NCBI GenBank assembly: GCA_005406025.1
Contig: BGZK01000192.1
Location: 62,001-126,000 of the forward strand
DNA from: Eumeta japonica
Lineage: Eukaryota; Arthropoda; Insecta; Lepidoptera; Psychidae
Length of the DNA stretch: 64,000 nucleotides
Direction of reading: 5' to 3'
The first letter of the stretch is position 1. Each line of letters begins with the position of its first letter. A program made the position numbers and the translations under genes. Shown in pieces: positions 23,816-35,540 of this stretch. The notes beneath the pieces were generated by a model that was not told the DNA's origin, searched no databases, and saw only the letters and a program-made list of their open reading frames with translations.

Positions 23816-24159
23816 CAGTAAAATATGTTTCTACTTATTTATGTAAATAAATATAAAAACAATCGTGTTCCTACAAAACAATTAGGCGTACTTATACTTA
23901 TTTTGTGGTAAATATATTTGTTTTGTGATTTTACTAAGAAATGTTTTAAAATTAACTTAAAAAGGAGATAATTTAGGTAAAAAAAAAATATTTAGTTGCA
24001 TAGGCTGATAAATGAGCATCAAACTCTCATCGATAATATTACCTTTTTCTTATTACATAAAACCGTAAAAATCAAATAGGTAAGCATAAAAGTGGATCCT
24101 TATATTAAATGAAAAGCGATCGAGTAATATGTAAACATAATATTACATCCAATTTCAGC
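23816..24159. other. Unassigned AT-rich DNA
   Basis: Nothing is recognised in this stretch. Confidence 0.4.
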
Positions 24160-24435
24160 AACGACGCGGTAGTCCCTCTAAGGACCTTCGTATCGTCGAA
24201 GGGCATTTCGGATCCCCACACAAATACAAAATGTGACCTTTTACAGTGAAACGATTATGAACGGCAGAACGAGCCGATTTCGCAGATCTCAGGACGCCCC
24301 CGGCTCGATGACGGGTCATGATTGGACTTTTATTCCGTTCGCAGTTCCCCGTGAAAAATTGGCCCCGCTATATATTTTGACAATGCCGAGCCGTGCGCTG
24401 CGGACGCCTGAAGGCGGCGTCAGGTTCAGACACAA
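24160..24435 (+). other. Exon-like GC-rich segment
   Basis: A good acceptor (ccaatttcag) is followed by two frames with coding-like codons. One reads QRRGSPSKDLRIVEGHFG and ends KYKM-stop near 24233. The other reads NDAVVPLRTFVSSKGISDP and stops near 24249. The GC-rich composition continues to about 24425. It may be the last exon of a gene to the left or a GC-rich repeat. I recognise no family. Confidence 0.22.
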
Positions 24436-25117
24436 ATATCAGTACCTTTATTGATATTGTACTCAAAGATCGATTTAAGTATTTCGTTATAATGCAGTTT
24501 ATAAGTGCCCGTAATTAATTTTATTATTAGTTTTATTGTAAATGTCTGCAGTTTATTATCTGCCATACTTGAATATGATATTACACATGGGCGCGTATGT
24601 AAATTGGTCACTTAATACACTTATATTTCTGTGTGCTTCTCAAAATCTGTAGGCATACAGGTACATTAAATTTTAATATTTAAAGAATTTTAATCATTAT
24701 TTTCGTACTTATTATATAAATAATTAGGTAACTATTTATATAATACAACCTATTATATAATTAGGTATAACGTAATGCTCAAAAATGAAAACGAATCTAA
24801 ATTATAACAAGCTTCGACGTCAAGAGCTTAATGGGAAACCTTTTACTGGTGCGATATTGACACGTGCGATAGAAATAAATTAGTAAACTAATTTGCATAA
24901 TACCTAAATCACCTTTTCTATCAAAATATGCAAGTATATTAAATATGCTGAAATATGTTTAATATAGATCTTTGAAAAAAAAAACATATTAATTTACCCA
25001 TTAAACTGGTGTCAAAATAGCGATTTAAGATACATCTTAAGTGACACACTTGTTTTGTCAGGTTTACTCAGCCCAGTGGAGAGCTACAGGCACTCTCCAA
25101 AAATCTTCTTATTTCAG
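24436..25117. other. Unassigned AT-rich DNA
   Basis: Nothing is recognised. Confidence 0.4.
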
Positions 25118-25252
25118 ATTGAGGCCTCGGGCCTCGAGCCATTTACATTGTTCCGTGCGGCTTCGGGTTTCCTAACAACCATTATCATCAATGTGGTGCT
25201 TGCAGAACGGCTGAATGTGTTTATTGAGGCACGGAGAGACTACTTGACTTAA
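25118..25252 (+). other. Exon-like segment
   Basis: After an acceptor-like sequence (cttatttcag) the frame reads IEASGLEPFTLFRAASGFLT, then TIIINVVLAERLNVFIEARR, and stops at 25250-25252. The middle is hydrophobic enough to be a membrane segment. Composition is balanced against AT-rich surroundings. It could be a terminal exon or a piece of a repeat, and no partner exon is visible. Confidence 0.22.
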
Positions 25253-25468
25253 GATTAAAACTTATAACTCTATTTGCCCATTACGATTAGGATTAATGTG
25301 ACAATAACAAATTTCACAAATTTAAAAAGCAATAGAAGCAATTATTTTAATTCCTCGTTATTTAATCGGACTAAACAAAAAGCCTAAACTACGGACTAAA
25401 AAAAAATCATTCAGTCGATTTTCATGTATTTTATGTAAAATTTTGTATGTTAAAAAATATATCGTGTG

Positions 25469-26745
25469 GGTTGGCCAAAAAATTCCTGGGCGGACTATGA
25501 TTAATTAAAAATTTAAAAACTGCTTTCTTAAAACACTGCACTCATTAGTTTAATGGACAAATTTTTACGTGGGTTAATCAAAATGTCATTAGAAAATAAA
25601 AAAAACTGAACAAACTATCAAGTTATTATTATTATTATTTTTAAAATAGTGTACATTGAGATCAATACATCGCTGCATTCGATGAAACCACTGAGAGAAA
25701 CACTTTGCCCAATCGAACTTAGGGGTCGTTTCAACGGCCTTTTTCATATAGAGCCACTGCTTCCTCGGTGTCAGTAAACTACTTTCCTTGAAGTTTTTAA
25801 TTTATTTTAGGAAATAAATAAAAATGGCATGTACCAGGTCGTAATTGTAAGGCGGGCAAGTTACTATTTCTGCATCGAACGTCCACAAATTGGTAGTTGT
25901 TTGTCTAAAGGTGTGTGGTGCGAGGTTGTTTTTTCTGAACTTTTTTAAAACGAGAGGCAATCAATTATTAGTGTACCAGTATGCAGTGACTTTTTTATCT
26001 TATGGAATGACTTGTCATTCCGAAGAAAGAGGCCATTATTTTTTCCGATGCTTCGGGTTCGTTTTACTTTTCTCGAAAGGAAACTCTCACTGAGCAGACT
26101 CTCTTTTGGTTTCGGGATCGTAACAGTAAATCCAGCTTTTGTCTCCTGTGATCATGTCGTGACAGCATTTGCGTTACCACCGACAAATATATGCATCATT
26201 TCGTGACACCTATTAATACGACGGAATTTTTGAGGTTTTGTCAAATTATGAGATATCAACCGAGTACAAAGCTTTCTGATATTCCTGAATATTCATGAAG
26301 GATTTTGTGCACTTGACTCATACCGATGCCTAAGCTTCTCTGAATCTTTTGGTAAGTCACTCTTTTATCCGTCTCTATCATGAGCTGCACAACACTGATG
26401 TGGTGGGTCATCACCGTAGGAGGACACTTCTCACTCAGATCATCAGTCAGATTAGTGCGACCACCTTAGAACTAGTTAAAACAGTGGCAAGGGATAAGAA
26501 TTCAACATGAAAAGCCCATCCGAAGTCTGTTGTTACTTTCTTGTTGGTTTAAATGGAAATGAAAATCATAAAAAATCATTTTCTCACATTAAATTCATAT
26601 TGATGTTAGATAAAAAACTTTTTTTTCCCCTTAATTTGTAAAAACCAAAATACAGATAAATGCAATATACATAAATAAGGTTGGCAAAGAGTTCCATTTT
26701 TATAAAATTTAAATATGTATTTACAGTATCTAAGTGGCCAGTTCT
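25469..26745 (-). pseudogene. Dead mariner transposon, copy 1
   Basis: Read on the minus strand across several frames, this is a mariner (Tc1/mariner superfamily) transposase. KRVTYQKIQRSLGIG and VHKILHEY belong to the N-terminal DNA-binding part. MITGDKSWIYCYDPETKR carries the first catalytic Asp. ASFFGMTSHSIR, PPYNYDL (normally PPYSPDL) and AKCFSQWFHRMQRCIDL follow in family order. Many stops and frameshifts make it inactive. The 3' end at 25469 reads GGTTGGCCAAAAAATTCC on the plus strand and is probably a terminal repeat. I could not find a clean inverted partner at the other side, so the right limit is approximate and set by homology to the copy at 62580. Confidence 0.82.
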
Positions 26746-28736
26746 AAAAATTGTGTCATTTATGTACAAATCGAAAGTTTGATGCCTACTAAAATTGCAA
26801 ACGTTGGGTTATCTGTTTTTTCGTGGTTAAATTATTGGATTGACAGGTATAAACAGGTAAGTCAGTGCAAGTGATTTGAGTACAGTCAGTACAAACATGA
26901 TCATAAGGTTATCTACAAAAAGTCTGGTTTGAATGACGGTTGGTTAGCTTTAAAAAGCGCAGACAAAGCAAGGTTCTTATTGCATATTCTTTTTTATTTC
27001 TTACTTTATCGTACTATCTATATACCTTCTTTCAAACGTGTAAATCATTTCAATACTTAATTACGAAATATGCACCCAAGTAAGATATTACGTTAAGAAA
27101 CTTACAATTTTGAGATTTCTTAAGACAAAACGTTTTAGAAGGTAAGGATTACTCATTGCGACTCAATAATTGAAATAATTACTACTTTGAATGCACTAAA
27201 TCTGAGCCATATACAACATAGAAGAAGAAGGAAAAGCTCTTATCTACTACTTACAATATCCCTTATACGAGAGTGCGTTGATAAACAGATTTAGAAACAC
27301 GTTTGGGAAAAATGTGGGCTTACATATAGACAGCTATGTCGGATTTGAAATTTTGCCTTTTCGTTGTAGAAGAACGCATTCACTCCATTTTATTTTAGAA
27401 TATAGAGCTTTGATCTCAATCCTCCACAGCTGGTAACATGCATGTTTAAAATTGTATACGGGTAGTTTATTGTACGTGTGTTCTGAACGTTGATTAAAAA
27501 ATCTTTTATAGTACCTACCACAGACGACATGAATGTATTTCCCGGAAAGGTCGTAAACTCAGAAGCGAGTATGATGCAGATTCTTTTCACATGTCAAATT
27601 TGAAAAGAATCTGCAGCGTGCACAATGGTTATAAAAGTTCTAGCCTAAGGTGACAAACCAAATTGAAGTAAATATGAGAATCGACTGACAACCCTGAGCA
27701 CACATCAGAGCTTAACCCGCCGTCCCGCCTGACCGCGCGCGCCTGCAGAGCGAGGACAAACGCTTTGTTTAATATTATAGCATCTCCGAAGCCCGCTCGT
27801 GAATATGAAATCGGATTAACCCGTTTGAAGCATTTTCTTTCTGGTTCATTCGGCTGTGTGCGATTTTGGGATCCCGTTTAAATGAACCGGTGGAGTTACT
27901 TGGTAATCGGCGATGTCGCCGATGAAGCAAGTTGTACCGGCCGTCGCAATTGATATTTGGTATTTCACATCCTTTTATAATAGTTCCATAACTCAACTAC
28001 GCTATATTTGCGTCCTGGATCGATTTGAAGTTTATTTTTACTGCTCAAACACATCGACAAGAATTCTTCCTATGTTTTCTAAAAATTACAGAAAAAAAAT
28101 ATCATCTCACAAAATATTTGTTGATTTTTATAAACTCTATAGAAACATAGGAAAGGAAATTGTTGCACTATTGAAATGAACGACAGTCGATGGGGTAATC
28201 TGGGATAATGTAATGATGAAATAATTAAGCAACGAAATTTTTAAGGTCCCGTATTTAAATGAAACTTTTGTAGTCATGCTATGTAATGTGTCCAACCGCA
28301 CGGCCCATCGTAAGATCATAGTCTGGCGTCTTTCATTAGTTCGGATGAAGCTTCATAAGGTATATCTCTTGTATTTTGTTACACAATAATATTCGATCGA
28401 AGAAAGGCACGAAGTCGATAACTTTAGTAAAAGCTATCTACTACTCGTAGTTTACAAGTAGGTTATTGAATATTAATAACACAAGTCAACACGAATTTGG
28501 CGCCTGAGTTCTGTGCACCAGATTTTAATTTCTTGTACCTAATTAATTAAAGAAATAATATTTTTATTTCATAGTTTGCTTTTGTAGCTATCAAAATGAA
28601 ATTTCAAATTTTACAGGGAATCTCTAGCTTTTCTCTTTCCGTTGTATAAAGAAAACAATCATTGATTTATTAATTTACATTGCTTTTAGTTACTAAGGAC
28701 AGTTAAAAGAAATATATAAAAACGAAACTAAAATTT
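26746..28736. other. Unassigned AT-rich DNA
   Basis: No exon or element is recognised. A less AT-rich block at about 27715-27960 has a minus-strand frame (27775-27996) without identifiable content. Confidence 0.4.
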
Positions 28737-30099
28737 AATTTTAAAAAATGGATATTAGTGATATTTCTTTTGCGTACTGATGAACTTTCCCGAATCAACC
28801 CCCAAATGTAATCTCCCATCATGTCTTTATTGTATTGACCCTGATATAGTTGCTCAAAATGCATTACATTTTGTTGAAAGCGCTCTCCTTGCTCCTTTGA
28901 AAATGTTACCAAGTTGTATTGAAATTGATCTAAGTGAGCATGTAACATACGTAGTTTCAGAAATATTCTACAACCCATGATTTTAAAAGTATCTACCATA
29001 TTACAAATAAGCTCTTTGTAATTTTCAGCTTTTTATTGCCGAGGAAGTCATGTATCACTGACTTAATATTGTGTCGCGCCTGTTTTTCATGTATTCAGTG
29101 AATGTAAAAATTTTTCTCATGCCATTACATTTTTTTTTGTGGACCGAAGAAAATACTAAAATTTAGACTCTGACAATTTTAGGAAAAAAGTCATTGAATA
29201 TTCAAAAACTTCAGAATCGTAACGTAGAGCTTTAACTTGCTTCATCAAACTTAATTTTATATGCAACGGAGCCATTAATTATTTCCATTGCGAAGAAGTT
29301 CTACTTTTAAGCTTTTTGTAGAATTGTCAATAAAAATACGTCATTCAAAAGAAATGCAAGGAATTCCAATTGCATCAAACAAACATTTTACATCATTGCA
29401 ATTAAAAAAATCCGTCTCGGTTCGTAAAAAAAAAGAAAACATTTCATGACGCTTTCTTCGATCACTTATTTTAACATCGTTCATTAGTAAATTCCACTGT
29501 TTTAGCCGTGAAGCTAATATTTCTCCTTTAATTTTTGGCAGGTTTAAATCTTTCCCCAAGGCGTTAAATTTTGTTGAATTGGTGAGATGTGGTTTTGCTG
29601 ACGTTGATTCCACTACGAAGTCGCTGCCTGCGCCATAGGCAGACTTTTGCGATAGGGGTCGTTGTTCGTTAAGCTCTAGAGGAGAAGGAACAGGAAATTG
29701 TTCAGTATGGAGTATTGAAGCGGACGTTGATGGTATTGAACCTTTTCGGCATTCTTGCCAGCCCAGCGCTTATGTACATTAACTATACAGAAGTAGCAAT
29801 CATTGAGGTGATCAGTGAGCTTCCTTCATATTCTTGGTAGCGCAAATTTCATGCTTTTTTTTCTGACTTCGAATAGGAAGTTTAAAATAAGCTTCATAGG
29901 CTTCACAAAGTCTTTTATTGGTGGGTAAACTAAATTTTTTGACCCTCACTTTAATATTTTCCTCGCAAATATAGTTAAGAGAGTCCACGCCTGTGTCACA
30001 TATTTCGTAAGACATTTTAATGCTCAGACACACATCACATCGTGTCTCTAAAATGTGCGTACGCACACTATGTGACTGCTTTGCCGCTTCCCTTTCCAC
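28737..30099 (-). pseudogene. Broken copy of a multicopy arthropod orphan family
   Basis: Several minus-strand pieces follow one known order. First comes an N-terminal part (TRCDVCLSIKMSYEICDTG, then ANKRLCEAYEAYF-like text and LPIRSQKKK). Out of frame, a DCYFC-type cysteine motif and a GKN-x-E-x-VQY stretch follow. Next is NLPKIKGEILASRLKQWNLL with RRKRHEMFSFFLRTE and FNCNDVKCLFDAIGI. The last part has IHDFLGNKKAENYKELI-like text, LHAHLDQF, KEQGERFQQNV and YQGQYNKDMMGDYIW. I know this order from uncharacterised proteins repeated in arthropod and cnidarian genomes, which behave like a mobile-element product. I do not know the enzymology. Frameshifts, stops and a missing middle show it is dead. 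Confidence 0.68.
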
Positions 30100-31615
30100 A
30101 CTCGATATCCCCCCGTACCCCTCTCTCTTGCTTATTAAGAACAGTAGTCTCTAAGCATTTAATAAAAATCGTATATTTTTATTCATCATCGTATAAAGTC
30201 CAAAAGCAAGCTTTTTTTTTATTATAAATATAGTTTTTGGTTATTTTACGATGTAAATAATAAGACAATAGTCATTAAATAACAAACATACGCAAAAAGC
30301 TTTTTTTTTTGTTGACTTGTGTAATTCGTTAATATCCATTGATGTTACATAGTCAAGACATATTTTTTCATCAATAGCAATAAACTGCACACACGTCCTA
30401 GGCAAGCAGGTTTGACAGCCCTACCGTGTTTTTGACTTACGGGCCTAGCATGACGCTCCAGATAAAGGACTAACTCTTTCATTAATTACGTTGGCGTGAG
30501 AAGAATAGTCTTATGGATAGAGATCCATATACAGAGATACAACATTATGCTAAACCCGTTGGGAAGCTATAGGCAATTATTTTAAAAATACAACCCCTCT
30601 TAGCCTATCTATTTATATGCCTATAGGTCGAAAACTGTTCTTCCAACTTCCTTGGTAATCTTTTTGTATAGAAATACTTTATCTAGCCAAATTTTGTTGT
30701 ACATTCGCTTACGATAAGTAATATAAGATATCAGCTCAACCAGTTTAAGTAGATCATGTGGAAGAGAAATCGAGGCGCGACGCGAGTGCATCACGGAGTC
30801 GTGATCAAATTTCATATTTGGATAATAATTTCATATATCTCCTATGCATATAATTATAGAATTAGGTATGCACAAAATGATGATAACACAAGACTTTGAT
30901 AACATTTAATATACTCAAAGAAGTTATTGCAGTATAAAATATAGGTTATGCATAGAATAGAAATATATATTCTGCATACAGGATGGATTTTATCATTCAT
31001 ATTTTCGCAAATATTCATAACATCATCTTCTTATAAAACAATTTTGCCAAAGAAACTATAGTTATTGAAGAAGCTGTTTTTGAGAAAAATATCTTATAAC
31101 ATCTGTGTAGAAATGTCGTGCTGACAGTCTTCGAACAGTTGACGTGTAGGTACTACACCGCAGTTCGCCGCACGGCAGGCCATCTAATCGCGCCCGCGCT
31201 TGTAATCTGGCCGAGCATTTATTAGGATTGTGTTTATATTATTTTACATTATTTAAAAGAATCTTTTCATTGATATGTTTTTGTTATATTTACTTGGAGA
31301 TTATGAATAATTGCGAAAATACGCATGGTAAAATTAATCCTGTGTGTAAGTTTCTTCTGTTTATTTTCTTATAACTAGACAGTAGATTAACTAATCTTAA
31401 TAAAATTTGGTCTACTAATGGAACACACCGTCGTGTATAATTAAATCGAATACTGCCTATCTCTTTATGATTTAGACAATGTCTTAACCGATTCTGATGA
31501 AATTTATTGCCTGGTAAAACGCATTGTCAAACAAAATTTCACTTTCATGTAGATTATGCCCATAATAAACTTGTATTTATTTTTCTTTTATTATGTCGGT
31601 GACCTTTGGTTGATT
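30100..31615. other. Unassigned AT-rich DNA
   Basis: Nothing is recognised apart from a small GC-rich pocket near 31135-31205. Confidence 0.4.
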
Positions 31616-31790
31616 GTTATCCTTATAGAGGATGAAAGAAATAGGAATTGAGAGATCAGGATATGGGCGACAGATAAATATGAAGTGAAAGAGTTGGGGA
31701 GAAGGAAAGCGAGGATGAGAGCGAAATCAAAAGGGAGAGCAAGAAAGATTGAAATCGGGAATAGGATCAAGATCGTGACGAGAAGTATTA
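31616..31790 (+). repeat. Purine-rich degenerate hexamer tract
   Basis: About 160 bases almost free of pyrimidine runs, built from units such as GAAATC, GGGAAT and GAGCGA. It matches the tract seen near the 3' end of the Helitron at 13554-14185 and, in the other orientation, at 23405, 33990 and 42285. No element ends are visible, so it is called as an isolated tract. Confidence 0.45.
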
Positions 31791-33894
31791 AAACGTATAT
31801 CTGTCACCAGCACTTAAAAAACAAAGACTTTAAATAGCACTATGAAGTTGTTAGCCGGGGATTAAACTTTAATGACGTTAAGATTTCCTCAAAAGTCAAT
31901 ACATTGCTCCCTACATTTTTCTAGTTTATGTAACTTTTTGAAACAGGTTTTTATAGATGACGACTTAGTCGGTCAGTACACATCAGTATAAATATATTTA
32001 TATCATCTGAACTTAAAAACGCACGCTTCATACATAATATGATCTCGACCACCTTATGAATATTTTTAAATTTTGTTTCTTATTGATGAATAAAAGCAAA
32101 ATACAAACTCATTAATAGGTACGTGAGATTGGTGGTCTCCTATGTTTCTGAAACGATTTCCCAAAGGAGCTGGTAGAGACCACAGATTCACAGTTTCTAC
32201 GACCTTTGCATACTTAGTCCTTATAAGTAAAAAAAGTTATTAATGATTTTAAAAGACTAACGGAACTTAATGAAATATTTGATTAAGACATAAATCGTAA
32301 ATAATTGGGCACTGATGCTTAAAGGAACAGTATTAAGTTTTCAGCGTTCTAGACCATCCGATGCCATTTGGAGAAAGCGCTGATTTCTCTTCAAAGCTTT
32401 GTAATTTTTATTTCAATTACAAAAGCCTCGATTTTTTTAATAATAGGGCGTGTTTTCTTTATGCTTTGAATGCGTAATTTTATATTTGACTTAAAGGAAC
32501 TAAATCGTTTCTCCAAAAAAGAAATTCTTGACAGATATTATGAAATTTGGTAGAAGTTATCTATATTATAGAACAATGTATTTTTATAAAAAGAAGGAAA
32601 TACGAATCACAATGCGTTTAACACAAAAAATAAGATTTTAGTTGATCGATATTAAAGTACAACAAGGATTTGGACTATTAAAGAATTTTGATAGAATAAT
32701 ATGGAAAACAGGTGATTTGTTACATTCTGGGATAAATTATAACCGTGAATATGATTCGAGGAATAAATTTAACTAGATTAGTGCTGAGGGGCGCGCGCAC
32801 GCTCCGACCAAAATGTATTATAATATTACTACTTGTATAGGCGGCTGACCCTAAGAATTCTCTTCGTTTAATATACTAAGCATAATATTTGAGTCTAAGC
32901 GTATTCGAGCAAACCTCATTAGTTCAGTAAAGCTCTTTAAATAACTCGTCGTAATTGGAGGCCCGCCGAGCCACGGGCTGGGGTGCCGTTGCCGTCTCGG
33001 ACTATATTGAAAAACCTATACCTGAATAACTACGTTAAGTAAATAGACATAATTTTGAAAAAAAAAATATTAAAACGAAAACGGTCGGGTTGGATAATCT
33101 AAATATTATGCATAGAGTGATGCAGGGAGAGATGTAAACGCAGACTACATATTAAAAAGAGAAGAAATATACACATATGTCATAGATAAGAAAAAATAAT
33201 ATATTTTTTCCATATTTATTTAATTAATTACTTGTATGCACCAATTGTATTGAACCTACCACATATAGTGTAATCACGAGTCACTTGTAAAATTGTTCTA
33301 ATATCAAATTCAATTAAATATTAAATACTTCGTTTTAGGTGCTCCATTTTCATCTACAGCTCTTCTAGATATTGGTGTAGTTTTGATATTAGGATTGATG
33401 TTAATTTTGGCCATCCGATTTGCGTTATATGTTTCTAGTACAATGAAATTATACGTTTCCAATATAACGAAACGAAATAGTGCGGATTGTGCATCAACAC
33501 AGATTTCGATTACGCTAAAGTACAATTACTGATTACAAAGTGTAATCCCTTCGTAGTTGGAACACGATTTCCATCGCCGCTGGGATTTGTGTGAGCTGCA
33601 GTAGCCGCTGCGAAATTCCCTATTCCGCACGGTGGCATCACGGTAGTGGGTCTTTTTGCCAGAACTCCTCCCCCCAGCCCATCAAAATTTAATAGGAAGA
33701 TTAACCTTTCACAGCGTTATATGTAGATTCGACTTATATATCACAATACTCAATGAGAAACGAAACGGAACCTCTATAAAATAATAATAAAATACTAACT
33801 TAATTTCATTAAAAAATTAATGATATTTCTCAAACTTTTACAATCTTCCTATTATGACCATTAGCAAACTCTTTTCTAAAACTAGTGTATTAAC
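31791..33894. other. Unassigned AT-rich DNA
   Basis: Nothing is assigned. GC-rich pockets occur near 32790, 32955-33000 and 33570-33670 without exons that I can support. Confidence 0.4.
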
Positions 33895-34235
33895 CATTGT
33901 CCACGGCTGCGCCCGCGCTTGAATATATTAAGAAGATATTCAATTATTATCTATCATATTGATCCATTTTAGTTTTGATGCTGATAATTACCTTTGTCGC
34001 AATTTCAATTCCCAGACCTTTTCCATTCTAGGTATATTTTCATTCTCACCTTCAGTTCCGATCCTGATCTTATCTTAAATTAAGAGCTGGTTTCACTTTT
34101 AATTTCAATCCTAATCCCGCTCTTGAATCTTATTTCGTTTCTACTGTCGAAAGGAAATTCAAAAACTGGATTAGATTTGAATTTCATTCCCGCCTTCAGT
34201 TCTGTTTCCAATACCGCTGACGTTTCTGTTTGGCA
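33895..34235 (-). repeat. Helitron-like fragment with long C/T hexamer tract
   Basis: The plus strand shows a degraded head (GTCCACGGCTGCGCCCGCGC) and a C/T-biased degenerate tract spanning about 33990-34230 (TCCGATCCTGATCTTATC, CCTAATCCCGCTCTTG). It is one of the longest tracts of this type here. The tail seen at 23345 and 42230 is not recognised. Confidence 0.45.
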
Positions 34236-35272
34236 ATCCGAATTGTCTCGCAGCCAATCTCGTTCACAGTTCTATTATTACTCGTATATTCAATAAAAAT
34301 AAAATTTAAATGTTTCCTCCATCTATGTCTCTCCAATGATGATTTTTTTTGGTATTCGTTATTTTCACGATATTAATGAAGAAACTCGTTATTATTATAT
34401 GCCCTTAATCCGGTTCCTAGTTACCTCTTAAACAAAAGTAATATTGGCTGATTTATTTATTGCGACAAAGCAAACTTAATAAATTTGTAAATTAAAATCT
34501 TAAAAAATATGCATTTATAAAGCCCACTACAAATTCATCAGATTGTATTTTATATTATATTGTAGTAGGAGTAGGTGACATAGGGGGTATCCGACCTCCC
34601 TGCTCGCATATGAGGGTTCGCGGGTTCGCGTTCAGTTTCAAATTAGAATAGAATAAAACATTCGAATCCGAGCTCGCGCATAACAATTGAGTAGAACTAA
34701 AGAGAAGCACAGAGAAAGAGGGGACGAGGGCTGATGCCCGAGTTTACAAGTTTTAAAGTGATAAAGAGTGAATTGTTATAATAAGTTAATAAGTAAAAGT
34801 TTAGAAATAATAGAAGGGAAGATTGAAAAACTGATCAATAAACATATCGATCTCGAAGGAAAATACTCTTTAATTTCGAATACTAGAATCTTTGGTCTTC
34901 TTAAGAGACTTACCTCTCGTCGAGTTAAACAAAAAAAAAGCTCTACAATATTTATTGCAATGTAAAATGTTTCTACAATCCCTTAGAACCATTTACGTAA
35001 TGATATCAAGTTCCAAGGTTCCAAGCTTACGAGCAGTACAAAGCTTAAAGTGTAAGTATTTAATGTATCTCTCTATTTGGGTAAGATTATTTAAGTATAT
35101 AAACTAAAATCGACATAAAATTGTTTCTAAAACAGGGAAACCTACAGTATTTCTTTTACTTAAAACTCGTCATGTATTCCATTGCTAGATGATCGTAGAC
35201 GACGTAGACTTCATTTTTAAAGGTTTATTTTTAAATTAACCCATAAATAATTAAAATCACTTTGTCCAACTA
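34236..35272. other. Unassigned DNA
   Basis: At 34540-34760 a somewhat GC-richer stretch contains a local GGGTTCGCGGGTTCGCG repeat. Two overlapping plus-strand frames (34768-34965 and 34892-35107) follow, the latter running into a donor-like gtaagta at 35052. They lack recognisable domains. A spliced gene is possible but not supported. Confidence 0.25.
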
Positions 35273-35540
35273 TTGCAGCATATCGTCCCAAGATATTTTC
35301 ATTTCAAATCGAGCTCCTTGAACGTCGAAACTCAGACCGGTGCAGTCTGCGTGAAGGCCGCCGACGACTGCTGGCATCGACGGGGTAGACACGGTAGGTC
35401 TGTCAGCTTGACGTGGGGCGCGGAGAGTCGTGTACGAGAAACGGAAAAACCGGCCATTCGATTCGATTCGAAGTCAAATTTGAATTCGGTATTTTTGATC
35501 AAAATGTATTTTGTAATGTTAAGTATGCACATATGTTAAT
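35273..35540 (+). other. Exon-like segment
   Basis: After an acceptor-like ctattgcag (ending 35278), one frame reads HIVPRYFHFKSSSLNVETQT, then GAVCVKAADDCWHRR, with balanced codons, reaching a possible donor near 35385 (CGACGGG before gtagac). The frame stays open beyond it. No family is recognised and no partner exon is found, so this is a weak candidate. Confidence 0.22.

Noticed and set aside
26679..26697. Right terminal inverted repeat of mariner copy 1 (AGGTTGGCAAAGAGTTCC)
   Set aside because: It has the same orientation as the left end instead of the inverse, and homology with copy 2 continues beyond it, so it is an internal sequence.
34613..34640. tRNA B-box-like GGGTTCGCGGGTTCGCG
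   Set aside because: No A box at the right distance and no cloverleaf can be drawn; it is a small direct repeat.
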